From Hyphomicrobiales bacterium (lineage in GTDB: Bacteria; Pseudomonadota; Alphaproteobacteria; Rhizobiales; Methyloligellaceae), in assembly GCA_021775595.1 (NCBI GenBank), contig JAJFHN010000053.1, positions 1 to 63,063 on the forward strand: a DNA stretch of 63,063 nucleotides. The letters run 5' to 3'. Below the pieces are notes generated by a model that was not told the DNA's origin, made no database searches, and saw only the letters and a program-made list of their open reading frames with translations. A program made the position numbers and the translations under genes. Below are positions 1 to 9,152 of the stretch, piece by piece (the first letter of the stretch is position 1; each line of letters starts with the position of its first letter).

Positions 1-609
1 GTCTTGGTCGAACGGCGAATGACGCCGCCCCTCGATTTTGCGCCCGAAACTTGCGCGCTTTTTACCGCGAAGCTCATCCTTGGCCGCCTGACGCTCCTCG
101 GGCGCGGCGAACGGCGAGCGCAGCACCTCGATGGGCGTGGCGTCCTGGTCGAACGGCGAGTGATGCCGCCCTTCTATTTTGCGCCCGAAACTTGCGCGCT
201 TTTTGCCGCGAAGCTCATCCTTGGCAGCCTGGCGCTCTTCGGGCGTGGCGAACGGCGAACGCAGCACGTCGACGGGCTTGGTGTCTTGGTCAAATGGAGA
301 ATGTCGCAGCGCGCGCGCTCTAGGATCGAAAATCCTGCGATTCTCGCCAGCGCGGAGGTGCTTTCCGGCATTTTTGGCGGGCACAGGATGTTTGGCCGCC
401 AATTTTCGCATGCGCTTGGACGGCAACACGCCAAACGCCGATTTTTCGGGGCGAACGCGATTGTCTCCCCGGTTCGCACTCACCCAATATTTCTTGTCCA
501 CCAGAGACTGGAGCGCCCCGGGCTTGGCAAACAGAATGGTGGTGACGAGGCCCAACAGGGCCACGGGTAGTAGGATACGCAATACTCGCAACGGACGCAC
601 TCCAGCCAC
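1..609 (-). CDS. membrane-anchored protein with 47-residue tandem repeats (partial)
   Basis: This gene is open to the left edge, so its C-terminus is missing. It starts at a GTG (607-609) preceded by a strong GAGGAGG ribosome-binding site about 7 bases upstream. The 203 visible residues begin with a short basic stretch and one membrane segment (about residues 8-28, VLRILLPVALLGLVTT), then a basic linker rich in Lys and Arg. Two perfect-length repeats follow, residues 110-156 and 157-203, 41 of 47 identical, each containing VLRSPFA, PEERQAAKDELRGKKRASFG and HSPFDQD; the linker ends with the same HSPFDQD. The repeat is 141 bp in DNA. The gene lies 70 bp after fmt on the same strand, so it may be the third gene of the def-fmt unit. 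I recognise no family; function unknown. That it is coding is supported by the codon-phase repeat length and the ribosome-binding site. Confidence 0.75.
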   Translation of the reverse strand, partial: MAGVRPLRVLRILLPVALLGLVTTILFAKPGALQSLVDKKYWVSANRGDNRVRPEKSAFGVLPSKRMRKLAAKHPVPAKNAGKHLRAGENRRIFDPRARALRHSPFDQDTKPVDVLRSPFATPEERQAAKDELRGKKRASFGRKIEGRHHSPFDQDATPIEVLRSPFAAPEERQAAKDELRGKKRASFGRKIEGRRHSPFDQD

Positions 610-678
610 ATGTGCGCCTCCTCGTGGCCCGACCCTAACCCATTGATCGCGCTCTGTCGCTGCTATCGGCGGACTTTG

Positions 679-1611
679 TTAACCGCCCAAATGCGTACCA
701 ACGCCAAGCGCCAGCCCGCGCAAGAAATCCCGCGCCGCCATGGGGCGCTTGCCCGCTCGCTGGAGCTCGATGAGCCGCACCGCGCCCTCCCCGCAGGCAA
801 CGAGCAAGTCCCCGTCCAAAATCTCGCCGGGCTCGCCTGAGCCGTCTTCGCGCGCCGTTGAGAGCACCTTCACGCGCTGGCGCTTGCCGCCCGTCTCGAT
901 CTCGAACCAGGCGCCTGGAAAAGGTGAAAGTCCGCGAACCAGATTGTGCACCTCGCCCGCGTCCCGCGACCAATCGATGCGCGCCTCGGCCTTTTCGATT
1001 TTTCGGGCGTAGGTGACGTCTGTCTCTGCTTGATCCGCGCAATCCAGACTGTCGCGCTCCAACGCGGCCAAAGCGCGGGACATCAGGCCCGCGCCAATGA
1101 CGGAGAGCTCGTTATGCAAATTGCCGGCTGTCTGATTGGGTCCGATCGGGACCCGTTCGGCGAGGCAAATGGGTCCTTCATCGAGGCCCTCGGCGATGCG
1201 CATCACCATCACGCCCGTCTCTTCGTCGCCCGCCATGATGGCGCGTTGGATTGGGGCCGCACCGCGCCAGCGCGGCAGCAGCGAGGCGTGTAGATTGAAG
1301 CAGCCGAGTCTCGGTGCTTGAAGGATTGCGTTGGGCAGAATGAGGCCATAGGCCACGACCACCGCCAGGTCGGGCGCGAGCGCGGCAAATTCGGCCTGGG
1401 CTTCGGCTGATTTGAGCGCTTTGGGAGTCTTGACCGTCAGCCCGGCCTGTTCGGCAAAAACTTGGATTGGCGATTTTTTCTCAGACAAACCCCGGCCGGC
1501 CGCGCGCGGCGGCTGCGAATAGACGGCCGCCACATCGTGACCTGCATAGAGCAGTTCCGATAGCGTCGGCACGGCGAATTGCGGCGTGCCCATGAAGACG
1601 ATGCGGAGCAT
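679..1611 (-). CDS. fmt: methionyl-tRNA formyltransferase
   Basis: Transfers a formyl group from 10-formyl-tetrahydrofolate to Met-tRNA(fMet) for translation initiation. The 310-residue protein has the full formyltransferase domain: N-terminal [15 protein letters not shown], and catalytic Asn106 and His108 in FNLH, the [11 protein letters not shown] loop at 110-120, and Asp144 in EGLDEG, at the same numbering as in the E. coli enzyme. The ATG at 1609-1611 is chosen because it begins the conserved N-terminus and has GGGAGAGG upstream; an in-frame extension to 1644 adds 11 unrelated residues. It follows def by about 40 bp in the usual def-fmt order. Confidence 0.96.
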   Translation of the reverse strand: MLRIVFMGTPQFAVPTLSELLYAGHDVAAVYSQPPRAAGRGLSEKKSPIQVFAEQAGLTVKTPKALKSAEAQAEFAALAPDLAVVVAYGLILPNAILQAPRLGCFNLHASLLPRWRGAAPIQRAIMAGDEETGVMVMRIAEGLDEGPICLAERVPIGPNQTAGNLHNELSVIGAGLMSRALAALERDSLDCADQAETDVTYARKIEKAEARIDWSRDAGEVHNLVRGLSPFPGAWFEIETGGKRQRVKVLSTAREDGSGEPGEILDGDLLVACGEGAVRLIELQRAGKRPMAARDFLRGLALGVGTHLGG

Positions 1612-1653
1612 GGCCGCCTCTCCCTTCTCGACAGTCTGGGCCAAGGCTTGGCC

Positions 1654-2217
1654 TCAGGCCACCACCGCGTCCGATTTCTTCGATTTAACAAATTTCTTGA
1701 TGACCATGTCGCGCTTCAGCCGCGAGAGATAGTCGATAAAGAGCTTGCCGTTCAGATGATCGATCTCGTGCTGCACCACGGTCGAGAGCAGCCCCTCGCA
1801 GGCCATCTCGCGCATTTCGCCGTCCCGGTCGATATAGCGCACCTGGCAGACGTTGGGCCGCTCTATTTCGGCGAACACCTCGGGGATCGAAAGACATCCC
1901 TCCTCGTGCAGCCGCATCTCCGTGCCCCGCGACAAGATCTCTGGATTGACCATGTAAATGGGATCCTTCTCGGGCTCCACGTCCTCGTCTTCATCGTCCT
2001 GATCGCCAAATCCCACGTCCATCACCAGCACCCTGCGCGGCACCGCGACCTGAATTCCGGCAAGGCCTATGCCCGGCGCTTCGTACATAGTCTCCAGCAT
2101 GTCGTCCATCAGACGGCGCAGGTCGTCGTCGACGCGCTCGACCTTGGCGCTCTGCTTGCGCAACAGCGGATCAGGCAGGGTTATGATTTCGAGTTTGCTC
2201 ATGAGGGTGTTCGCCAA
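1654..2217 (-). CDS. def: peptide deformylase
   Basis: Metallohydrolase that removes the N-formyl group from nascent proteins, undoing the reaction of the adjacent fmt. All three signature motifs are present: GIGLAGIQ (49-56), EGCLSIP with the metal ligand Cys108, and HEIDH with His150, Glu151 and His154. An acidic insertion (about residues 70-85) lies between motifs 1 and 2. Start choice is uncertain: a GAGGGGG ribosome-binding site sits at the right distance from a TTG at 2215-2217, while the ATG five codons later (2200-2202) is too far from it. The TTG is used here; the first five residues may be absent. Confidence 0.95.
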   Translation of the reverse strand: MANTLMSKLEIITLPDPLLRKQSAKVERVDDDLRRLMDDMLETMYEAPGIGLAGIQVAVPRRVLVMDVGFGDQDDEDEDVEPEKDPIYMVNPEILSRGTEMRLHEEGCLSIPEVFAEIERPNVCQVRYIDRDGEMREMACEGLLSTVVQHEIDHLNGKLFIDYLSRLKRDMVIKKFVKSKKSDAVVA

Positions 2218-2234
2218 TTTGCCCCCCTCACATA

Positions 2235-2361
2235 GGAAGAAGCGCCGAACCGGTCAACAGCCGGGAAATCGCGTAGTTTCCAGCATCCCCCTCGTGGCTT
2301 CGCCACTCGACGCCTCTTGGGAAGAAGCGCCGGACCGGTCAACAGCCAGGAAACCCCGTAG
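2235..2361. repeat. pair of ~42-bp direct repeats upstream of rmuC
   Basis: Two near-identical copies of about 42 bp, 2235-2276 and 2320-2361, begin GGAAGAAGCGCCG, share CCGGTCAACAGCC and end in CGTAG, 85 bp apart. They fill the gap between divergent def and rmuC. Function unknown; possibly a local duplication. Confidence 0.7.
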
Positions 2362-2433
2362 CTTACGGGCTCGCGCACGCGGCTTGGCCACTCCGGCTCT
2401 CTTGGCGCGGCGAATCAGTTATATGTTCCAGTC

Positions 2434-3669
2434 ATGTTCCAGGAGCCGATCCAAATCGGTGGCGCGGTCATCGATCCCGCGGCCGCCATGCTCGTGCTTG
2501 CGGCGCTTGGCGTTCTGATTCTCGCGGTGATGCTGATCATCGCCATTGCGAATCTCGCCTCGCGATCGCGGGAAACCGAGAACCGCACCGCTGACGCCAG
2601 TCACCTCCAAGCCGAATTGGCCAAGCTCGAGGGCCGGCTTCAGACGGTGGCCGAAATCACCGTAACACGCCAGTCGGAGTTGGGCCGCGCGGTCAATGAC
2701 CGGCTCGACAAGGTGAGCCACCGTTTGGGCCAAGGCCTCACCGAGACCTCGCGCAAAACCAATGACTCGCTCTCCAAATTGGCCGAACGGCTGGCGGTTA
2801 TCGACAGCGCCCAGAAGAACATCACCGAGCTTTCATCAAATGTGGTCGGCCTGCAGGAAATTCTCGCCAACAAGCAAGCCCGCGGCGCCTTCGGACAAGG
2901 CCGCATGGAAGCGATCATTGAGGACGGCCTGCCCAAGGACGCCTACAGCTTTCAGGCGACGCTCTCCAACGCCAAGCGGCCCGATTGCTTGATCAAGATC
3001 CCGGGCGCGCCGCCGCTGGTGGTCGACGCGAAATTTCCGCTCGAGGGCTTCGAAGCGCTGCGGCTGGCCCGCGACGAGGCGGCCAAGAAAAGCGCCAACC
3101 AACAGGTTCGCCAGCACATCAGCCGCCACATCGATGCGATCGGCGAGCGCTATCTGCTGCCCGGCGAGACGCAGGACCAGGCGCTGATGTTCGTACCCTC
3201 AGAGTCAATTTATGCGGACCTGCACGAGCACTTCGCCGATCTGCTGCAAAAAGCCCATCGCACCCGCGTTGTGATCGTCTCGCCCAACATGCTGATGCTC
3301 GCCGTCCACACAATGCAGGCGATCTTGAAGGACGTGCGGATGCGCGAGCAGGCGGGCATGATTCAGCGCGAGGTCGCCCACCTGATCGAAGATGTCGGCC
3401 GGCTGCGCGAGCGCGTGCATGATTTGCAGCGCCATTTCGGCCACGCCAACCAGGACATCGAGCGCATTCTGACCTCCTCGGAGAAGATCACGAACCGCGG
3501 CCGGCGCATCGAAACGCTGGACTTCGAGGGCGAGGTAAAGGCCTTGGCCCAGAAAGGCGAAGGCGCCAAACCCGCCCCGCGCCGGACCAGAGCGGCTAAG
3601 CCCAAGACGGCCGCGCGCGCCAAGGCCGCGCCCAAGAACCCGCAAGGCGAGCTGCTGGCCGGCGAATAG
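2434..3669 (+). CDS. rmuC: DNA recombination protein RmuC
   Basis: RmuC-family protein; in E. coli it limits recombination at inverted repeats, and the family belongs to the nuclease-like PD-(D/E)xK group. The 411-residue protein has one N-terminal membrane segment (about 18-42), a helical region likely to form coiled coil (45-130), and the RmuC domain from about residue 145, with GRMEAIIEDGLP, DCLIKIPGAPPLVVDAKFPL and a later FVPSESIY. The tail is a basic Ala/Lys/Pro stretch. It is divergent from def, separated by a short repeat-containing gap. Confidence 0.93.
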   Translation: MFQEPIQIGGAVIDPAAAMLVLAALGVLILAVMLIIAIANLASRSRETENRTADASHLQAELAKLEGRLQTVAEITVTRQSELGRAVNDRLDKVSHRLGQGLTETSRKTNDSLSKLAERLAVIDSAQKNITELSSNVVGLQEILANKQARGAFGQGRMEAIIEDGLPKDAYSFQATLSNAKRPDCLIKIPGAPPLVVDAKFPLEGFEALRLARDEAAKKSANQQVRQHISRHIDAIGERYLLPGETQDQALMFVPSESIYADLHEHFADLLQKAHRTRVVIVSPNMLMLAVHTMQAILKDVRMREQAGMIQREVAHLIEDVGRLRERVHDLQRHFGHANQDIERILTSSEKITNRGRRIETLDFEGEVKALAQKGEGAKPAPRRTRAAKPKTAARAKAAPKNPQGELLAGE

Positions 3670-3681
3670 GCCGACTTGCGC

Positions 3682-4869
3682 CTAACGCCTGCGCCACCGC
3701 CGCCGCTCACGCCGTGGCGGTCTTTCAGGCACAACAGCTGAATGCTTCACCGCCAGCAGGATGTTGGTGTCTTTGGGCGGATAGCGATAGCCGATGCCGA
3801 AATTGACCGGTGTTGTGCGCCCCTGGGCAAACAATTGCTCCATCTCCGGTTGGAACTTTTCCGCAAAGATGGGGATTGGCCCGTAATAGGCGCCGAAGGG
3901 CCGCAGCGACCAGGTGCTTGGTGCAAAGTAGCGCAACGGGATGCCCGTATCGTCCTGGACGATCGCCACGCTTTGCTTGAGCAAGAAGTCGCGGGCCAAC
4001 GAAAAGCCGTCCAGATGGGGCAGATACGACGCGCTCTTCAACAGCGCGTCGGCGGAGCCCAGCGAGCGGCAGAACGTTCTGAAGCCGCTCTTTTTCAGGC
4101 CGCCATTTGATAGGTCGGTTTTGAAATAATACAGCGTGCGCTGGCCGCCGCTGTCCGAAAAGACGATTTTAACGCCATTGGCGCCGCCCTTGGCGCGCCG
4201 GGTGACAGAGCCGTTTGATTTCAAGCTCACCAAGCTGACCTGATCGATCCTCTTGCCGGTCCGGGCAAGAAACACATAGAGCAGAGGCAAGGTCCCGGTC
4301 AGCTTGCTGGCGCGCAGCTGTTTGCTCATGTCCTTTGTGATGAAGTAGCTGAATTGCAGAATCTGTTCGAGCGGCGTGCGCAGGCCCTGCAGGGCGGTGG
4401 CGCGCTGGCTGGGTGAAAGCCGCGCCACGTCTGGCAGTCCGCCGACGGGCTCAAGCCCGCTCAGCACATAGGTCGTAGCGTTCGGAAAAAAGGCGTTGGC
4501 ATAGAGAAAATCCGGTCCGCTGAACATGTAGAGCATGAGTGGTCTGCTGCTGGGCAGATAGCGGCTGGACCAGGCGCGCACCTTGGCGAGCTGGCCCTGG
4601 TCGGCCCGGCCCCAGGCTTGATCCAGCGCTTGGGCATGCCACTGCCAATCCTGGGCACTGGTGAGCGCCGCCAGGGACGATTGCGGCGAGGGCTGCAGCC
4701 CGGCCAAGAAGCGCGCCGTGTCATTGGCGCTGGCGCGCTCAGCCCAAGCGGCGCCGGAAAACGCCAGGAGCACGGCCAAGAGAGCCAAAAGCCCGCCGGT
4801 CAGTTTGGAGAGTCTGCTCACAGCTCGGTCCATGTGCACCATCGGTTGGGGCCGCCCAACCAATGACAT
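3682..4869 (-). CDS. secreted protein of unknown function
   Basis: A 395-residue protein with a signal peptide: basic start, hydrophobic LTGGLLALLAVLLAF and a likely cleavage after AWA. I recognise no enzymatic motif. The mature part is mixed alpha/beta in look, with motifs such as FSGPDFLYANAFFPNA and YYGPIPIFAEKFQPEM and an Arg-rich end. The ATG at 4867-4869 is used because GGCGGAG stands upstream; a longer in-frame extension to 5067 would be antisense-like and Arg-rich and overlaps the next gene. Its stop faces rmuC across 12 bp. Confidence 0.8.
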   Translation of the reverse strand: MSLVGRPQPMVHMDRAVSRLSKLTGGLLALLAVLLAFSGAAWAERASANDTARFLAGLQPSPQSSLAALTSAQDWQWHAQALDQAWGRADQGQLAKVRAWSSRYLPSSRPLMLYMFSGPDFLYANAFFPNATTYVLSGLEPVGGLPDVARLSPSQRATALQGLRTPLEQILQFSYFITKDMSKQLRASKLTGTLPLLYVFLARTGKRIDQVSLVSLKSNGSVTRRAKGGANGVKIVFSDSGGQRTLYYFKTDLSNGGLKKSGFRTFCRSLGSADALLKSASYLPHLDGFSLARDFLLKQSVAIVQDDTGIPLRYFAPSTWSLRPFGAYYGPIPIFAEKFQPEMEQLFAQGRTTPVNFGIGYRYPPKDTNILLAVKHSAVVPERPPRRERRRWRRR

Positions 4870-4931
4870 AGCCGACAACTCCGCCCGATAATGTGGCGGC
4901 GGCCTTTGCACGCACCCGGCGCGCCGACCAA

Positions 4932-5963
4932 TCAGCCCCCTTCGACGCCAAACAGCGTGCCGATCGCATAAGTCGCGCCCGCAGCCATCGCGCCAATCAG
5001 CACCATGCGCGCGCCGCCGACGAGCGCGCTGCGGCCGGAAAACAGGCTGAGAACCGAGCCGACGCAAAACAGCGCCACACCCGAAAGCCCGGCGGCGATC
5101 GGCACGGCGTTGGGTCCGGCGCCGGCCAAGAACGGCAGAAGCGGTAAAATCGCCCCGGCCGCAAAGGCCAGAAACGATGAAATGGCGGCCTTGGGCGGCG
5201 AACCCAAATCGTCGGGATTGAGGCCCAGTTCCTCGCGCGCCAGGGTATCCAGCGCCATGTCCGTATCGGCGATCAGGCGCTTGGCCAAGGCGCGCGCCTG
5301 GCGCAAGGGTACGCCGCGCGCATTGTAGATCAGCGCCAGTTCCTCGGCCTCTTCTTCCGGGTAGCGCTCCAGCTCGTCGCGCTCTTGGGAAATTTGAAAC
5401 TCATACATTTCGCGCTGCGAGCGCATCGAGATGTATTCGCCCGCCGCCATCGAAAATGCGCCCGCCAACAGACCAGCCGATCCGGTCAGCACGATAACCG
5501 ATGGCTCGACCGCCGCGCCCGCGACGCCCATCACCAGGCTGGTGTTGGAGACGAGCCCGTCATTGACGCCGAACACGCCCGCCCGCAAGGCGCCGCCGCC
5601 GACGCCGCGATGCTTGGCGCCGACATGCTCGACGCTGGTCGGCATCACATGACCGGCTTCCAGCGAGCGCCCGGTATAGACCGAAAGGCCGCGCACCTTG
5701 GAGGCCGCAAGCACCACACGCGCCGCCATCGGACCAAACCAGTGGGTCAGGCGGGCGATGAGGCGGGCCCGCAGCGATGGAACGAAGTCCGGCAGGTGCG
5801 ACAAATCACGCGCCAGGATCGCCGCCTGCTCTTCTGCTGCCTTTGCCATCGATTGGAACAGCTTGCGTTTGGCTGGATCATGCTCGGCTTGGGCCACCGC
5901 ACGCGACAGGTACGCCGCCGTGCGCTCGGATCGCCAGCGTTGCAGTATCGAGTGCTCAGCCAT
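4932..5963 (-). CDS. VIT1/CCC1-family iron or manganese transporter
   Basis: Membrane transporter of the vacuolar iron transporter family, which moves Fe2+ or Mn2+. The N-terminal about 85 residues are helical (RAVAQAEHDPAKRKLFQSMA) and resemble a short ferritin-like extension. The VIT core starts around residue 125 with GALRAGVFGVNDGLVSNTSL and GAFSMAAGEYISMRSQREM; a charged cytoplasmic helix region (DELERYPEEEAEELALIY) follows, then two or three C-terminal membrane segments. These are the usual family landmarks. Substrate is inferred only from the family. It is 62 bp upstream of the secreted protein on the same strand. Confidence 0.9.
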   Translation of the reverse strand: MAEHSILQRWRSERTAAYLSRAVAQAEHDPAKRKLFQSMAKAAEEQAAILARDLSHLPDFVPSLRARLIARLTHWFGPMAARVVLAASKVRGLSVYTGRSLEAGHVMPTSVEHVGAKHRGVGGGALRAGVFGVNDGLVSNTSLVMGVAGAAVEPSVIVLTGSAGLLAGAFSMAAGEYISMRSQREMYEFQISQERDELERYPEEEAEELALIYNARGVPLRQARALAKRLIADTDMALDTLAREELGLNPDDLGSPPKAAISSFLAFAAGAILPLLPFLAGAGPNAVPIAAGLSGVALFCVGSVLSLFSGRSALVGGARMVLIGAMAAGATYAIGTLFGVEGG

Positions 5964-6002
5964 GATGCCGGTTCCCTGCCTCCAGCGCCTCAGGCGCAGC
6001 CT

Positions 6003-6608
6003 TTAAAGCTTCTTGCGCGCCTTGACGGCGGCCGCCAACGTGCCCTCGTCGAGATAATCGAGCTCGCCGCCCACGGGCACGCCGTGGGCGAGCCGCGACA
6101 CGCTCACGCCCGAGCCCTCGAGTTCATCCATCAAATAATGCGCCGTCGACTGCCCTTCGACGGTTGCATTGAGCGCCAGCAGAATTTCGCCGACTTCCGA
6201 GGCGTTGGCGCGGGCCAGCAACTGCGGAATATTGAGATCCTCCGGCCGCACGCCATCGAGCGGCGAGAGCACGCCGCCCAGCACGTGGTAGCGGCAGGAA
6301 ATCACGCTGGCGCGCTCGAGCGCCCACAGATCACCCACCTCTTCGACCACGCATATCATCGCCGGGTCGCGGCGGGTGTCCTGGCAGATGGTGCAGGGTT
6401 GGCAGGTGTCCACATTGCCGCACGCCTCGCACACAACGATGCGCTCGGCCGCCTGTTGCAGCGCGGCGGCGAGCGGGCTCATCAGCTCCTGCTTGCGTTT
6501 GACCAATTGCAACGCGGCGCGGCGCGCCGAACGGGGACCCAGCCCCGGTAAGCGCGCGAGCAGCTGGATCACCTGTTCAATTTCTGGACCGGCGGCCTTG
6601 TGCGTCAT
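6003..6608 (-). CDS. recR: recombination protein RecR
   Basis: Part of the RecFOR pathway that loads RecA on gapped DNA. The 201-residue protein has the helix-hairpin-helix [14 protein letters not shown] (about 17-30), the zinc finger CEACG...CTIC (C60, C63, C72, C75), and a Toprim domain starting ICVVEE. Full length for the family. It sits 28 bp downstream of ybaB, in the common dnaX-ybaB-recR order. Confidence 0.97.
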   Translation of the reverse strand: MTHKAAGPEIEQVIQLLARLPGLGPRSARRAALQLVKRKQELMSPLAAALQQAAERIVVCEACGNVDTCQPCTICQDTRRDPAMICVVEEVGDLWALERASVISCRYHVLGGVLSPLDGVRPEDLNIPQLLARANASEVGEILLALNATVEGQSTAHYLMDELEGSGVSVSRLAHGVPVGGELDYLDEGTLAAAVKARKKL

Positions 6609-6636
6609 TGCAAATTTCTCTGAATGCCCAGCCCCT

Positions 6637-6957
6637 TCAAAACGGCTTGAAGCCCGGGGGAAGCGGCATGCCGCCAGTTAGTTCCTTCATTTTATCTTGC
6701 ATGGCGGCCTCGACCTTGGCTTTGGCATCGCCAAAGGCGGCGACCACCAGATCCTCCAGAATTTCGCCTTCACCCGGCTTCAAAAGACTCTCATCGATTT
6801 TGAGCCCGATCATCTCGGCCTTTCCGTTGAGCGTCACGCGAACGAGCCCGGCACCCGCCTCGCCCTTCATCTCCATTTTGCCGAGCTGTTCCTGGAATTC
6901 CGCCATGCGGCCCTGCATTTCCTGGGCCTGTTGCATCAGGTCGCTAAATCCTGCCAT
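6637..6957 (-). CDS. YbaB/EbfC nucleoid-associated protein
   Basis: Small DNA-binding protein (106 residues) of the YbaB/EbfC family. It shows the typical N-terminal helix [20 protein letters not shown], the beta region [17 protein letters not shown], the helix [18 protein letters not shown] and the short Gly/Pro-rich tail [13 protein letters not shown] strong AGGAGG lies 6 bases before the ATG. Placed between dnaX and recR, as in most proteobacteria. Confidence 0.96.
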   Translation of the reverse strand: MAGFSDLMQQAQEMQGRMAEFQEQLGKMEMKGEAGAGLVRVTLNGKAEMIGLKIDESLLKPGEGEILEDLVVAAFGDAKAKVEAAMQDKMKELTGGMPLPPGFKPF

Positions 6958-6971
6958 TTCGTCCCTCCTGC

Positions 6972-8807
6972 CTAGCCGTCATCGCTCTGTTTGCCGTCCA
7001 CATTATTTTCATTTTCGCCATCCTCCGAAGAGGGTCGCACATCGGCAATGCGGGCATCGGGAAAGTGTTCAAACACGGCGCGCACGGCTGGATGGCGTTC
7101 GATCTCTTCGCGTTCGGCCGCCATTTGCGCGCGCACCTGCGACGCCAAGGTCTCTTCGCCTGCTTCGTCTGAAATCGAGACCATCCAGCGTTTGCCCGTC
7201 CAACGCTCCAGCTTGGCGCCGAGTTCGTTGGCGAGACCTTGCGGCGCGCCCTCAAGCAATCGCAATTCGATCCGTCCCTCGCCAAAGCGCACGAGCGAAA
7301 CTTGCTCCTCCAGCGCACGGCAGAGTTTGAGGTCGCGGTTATCCTTCGCCAACAGAGCCACTTCGGCGAAACTTTCCGGTAGGACCAATGCCGGCTCATT
7401 TTCATGCAAGGCGTGGGGCTCGTCTGCGGGCTCGTCCATCACCACCGGTGCGGCCGCGGGCGCTGTCGCTGCGCCAGACGATGTTCTTATGGGCGGTGGC
7501 GAGGCCTGCGTTCCGGGCTCTGGCTCCGCGATCTCGCGCGTCGGATTATCCTCTGCGCCCGCTTGGGCTATCGCCTCCGCCGGACTCGGCAAGTCGGCGG
7601 CATAGGCCAACCGCACCAAAACCATTTCGGCCGCAGCGATCGCCCGCGGCGCGGCCTGAACCTCGCCATATCCCTTGAGCAGCATCTGCCAGGCCCGCGC
7701 CAATTGCGCCATGCCAAGACGCTCAGCAAGTGCCGCCGCGCGGGCGCGCTCAGCCTCGCTCGAGGTTGGATCGGCCAATTTCTCGCCCGCCGCCTTAACC
7801 CGCGAGACGACATGAACGGCGTCCGCCAGATCGGCCACGATCTCCGATGGTTCGGCGCCATCGGCATAGAGTGCATCAAGCGTCGCAATGGCGCCCGCCG
7901 CATCACCGCTGAGTACGGACTCCAGCAGATCGAACACCCGACCACGCTCGGCCAAGCCAAGCATGGCGCGCACGTCGGCCGCCTCGACCGTCCCGCTGGC
8001 ATGGGCAATCGCTTGATCGAGCAGCGACAAGCCGTCACGCACCGAGCCCTGGGCGGCGCGCGCGATCAGCGCGAGGGCTTCTTCGCTGAGCGCAGTGCCT
8101 TCGAGCTGCGCGATGTTCTTAAATTGGCTCATCAACGTCTCGACATCGATGCGGCGCAGATCGAAGCGCTGGCAGCGGGAGAGCACGGTGACGGGCACCT
8201 TGCGCACCTCCGTGGTGGCGAAGATGAATTTGACGTGCTCCGGCGGCTCCTCAAGGGTCTTCAGCAGGCCGTTGAACGCGGCCTTCGAGAGCATGTGCAC
8301 TTCATCGATAATATAGACCTTGTAGCGCGCGCGGGCCGGCTTGTAGCGCGCGCTCTCGATGATTTCACGCACATCGTCGATGCCGGTGTTTGAGGCTGCG
8401 TCCATTTCCAAAACATCGATGTGGCGCGAGGCCATGATCTCGGCGCAGTGCTCGCCGAGTTCGGGCATGTCGAGGCTGGGTCCGTCGTCACTCTTTGGGC
8501 TCTCATAATTGAGCGCCCGGGCGAGGATGCGCGCTGTCGTCGTCTTGCCGACACCGCGCACGCCGGTCAGCATATAGGCCTGGGCAATACGGCCGCTCGA
8601 AAACGCGTTCGACAGCGTTCTGACCATGGCGTCCTGGCCGACAAGATCTTCGAAGGTCTGGGGTCTGTATTTGCGCGCCAGAACGGTGTAGGCACCGCCG
8701 CCTTGCGCGGGTCCGCTCGCCGCGTCTTTTTGAGCCGCGCGCGCTGCTTCGGCCGCCTTGCGGCTGCCCACCTTAGGTTTCGATGTCGACTCTTTGCGTG
8801 ATGCCAT
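6972..8807 (-). CDS. dnaX: DNA polymerase III subunits gamma and tau
   Basis: Clamp-loader ATPase, 611 residues. A basic 38-residue N-terminal extension precedes the conserved LARKYRPQTFEDLVGQ; Walker A is GVRGVGKTT (82-90), Walker B is IIDEVHML, and the SRC sensor is in VLSRCQRFDLRR. The C-terminal tau part is acidic and Ala/Pro-rich. The zinc module of E. coli DnaX normally has four Cys; only one is left here (GEHCAEIM). ybaB follows after 14 bp, and the SRP RNA gene lies upstream on the same strand. No clear ribosome-binding site before the ATG. Confidence 0.96.
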   Translation of the reverse strand: MASRKESTSKPKVGSRKAAEAARAAQKDAASGPAQGGGAYTVLARKYRPQTFEDLVGQDAMVRTLSNAFSSGRIAQAYMLTGVRGVGKTTTARILARALNYESPKSDDGPSLDMPELGEHCAEIMASRHIDVLEMDAASNTGIDDVREIIESARYKPARARYKVYIIDEVHMLSKAAFNGLLKTLEEPPEHVKFIFATTEVRKVPVTVLSRCQRFDLRRIDVETLMSQFKNIAQLEGTALSEEALALIARAAQGSVRDGLSLLDQAIAHASGTVEAADVRAMLGLAERGRVFDLLESVLSGDAAGAIATLDALYADGAEPSEIVADLADAVHVVSRVKAAGEKLADPTSSEAERARAAALAERLGMAQLARAWQMLLKGYGEVQAAPRAIAAAEMVLVRLAYAADLPSPAEAIAQAGAEDNPTREIAEPEPGTQASPPPIRTSSGAATAPAAAPVVMDEPADEPHALHENEPALVLPESFAEVALLAKDNRDLKLCRALEEQVSLVRFGEGRIELRLLEGAPQGLANELGAKLERWTGKRWMVSISDEAGEETLASQVRAQMAAEREEIERHPAVRAVFEHFPDARIADVRPSSEDGENENNVDGKQSDDG

Positions 8808-8895
8808 CGCGTGCGCTGCGTCGGACGCCTTTCATTCGAAATAAGCCGCCAGGGCACATGGTCGCGCCGCGGCGCATTTGCTCGGGCGCGGAAGT

Positions 8896-8991
8896 GGGAG
8901 GCTGGACATGCAACCCGTGCCTGACTCGTTAGGGCTGCTTCCTTCCGGATCTGACCCGGTTGGCGAGAGACCCGTCTGCCGCCAACCTCCC
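8896..8991 (-). ncRNA. ffs: signal recognition particle RNA (4.5S type)
   Basis: The minus strand carries the universal SRP RNA core: GGTCAGATCCGGAAGGAAGC followed by AGCC, that is, the GGAA tetraloop and the asymmetric Ffh-binding loop. The ends pair: GGGAGGTTGG at 8982-8991 (5') with CCAGCCTCCC at 8896-8905 (3'), closing a hairpin of about 96 nt. Position upstream of dnaX is common in alphaproteobacteria. Ends are set by the helix and could be a few bases longer. Confidence 0.93.
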
Positions 8992-8998
8992 GGGCCGG

Positions 8999-9029
8999 AG
9001 TATAAACGTCAGATAAGGCGCGCTGACAA
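8999..9029 (-). promoter_or_regulatory. probable promoter of the SRP RNA
   Basis: Reading leftward, TTGTCA (9024-9029) and TATACT (8999-9004) resemble -35 and -10 boxes with a long 19-base spacer. A start 7-8 bases downstream would fall at the first G of the SRP RNA helix, which supports the reading. Confidence 0.4.
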
Positions 9030-9152
9030 GCTTGATTCAAGCGCCTCGAAAAATCGTATCCGTCCGCCGCCTTGTCATGGCCCGGTCTCTCGCCACAATA
9101 TGTATACAGGGGGCTCTCGAACGGACGAAAACGAGGCGATCGGACAAAGCAA

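Noticed and set aside
1-282. Plus-strand reading of the left-edge repeats (188-codon frame)
   Set aside because: The 141-bp repeat keeps both strands open, but only the minus strand has a membrane anchor, a ribosome-binding site and a sensible composition.
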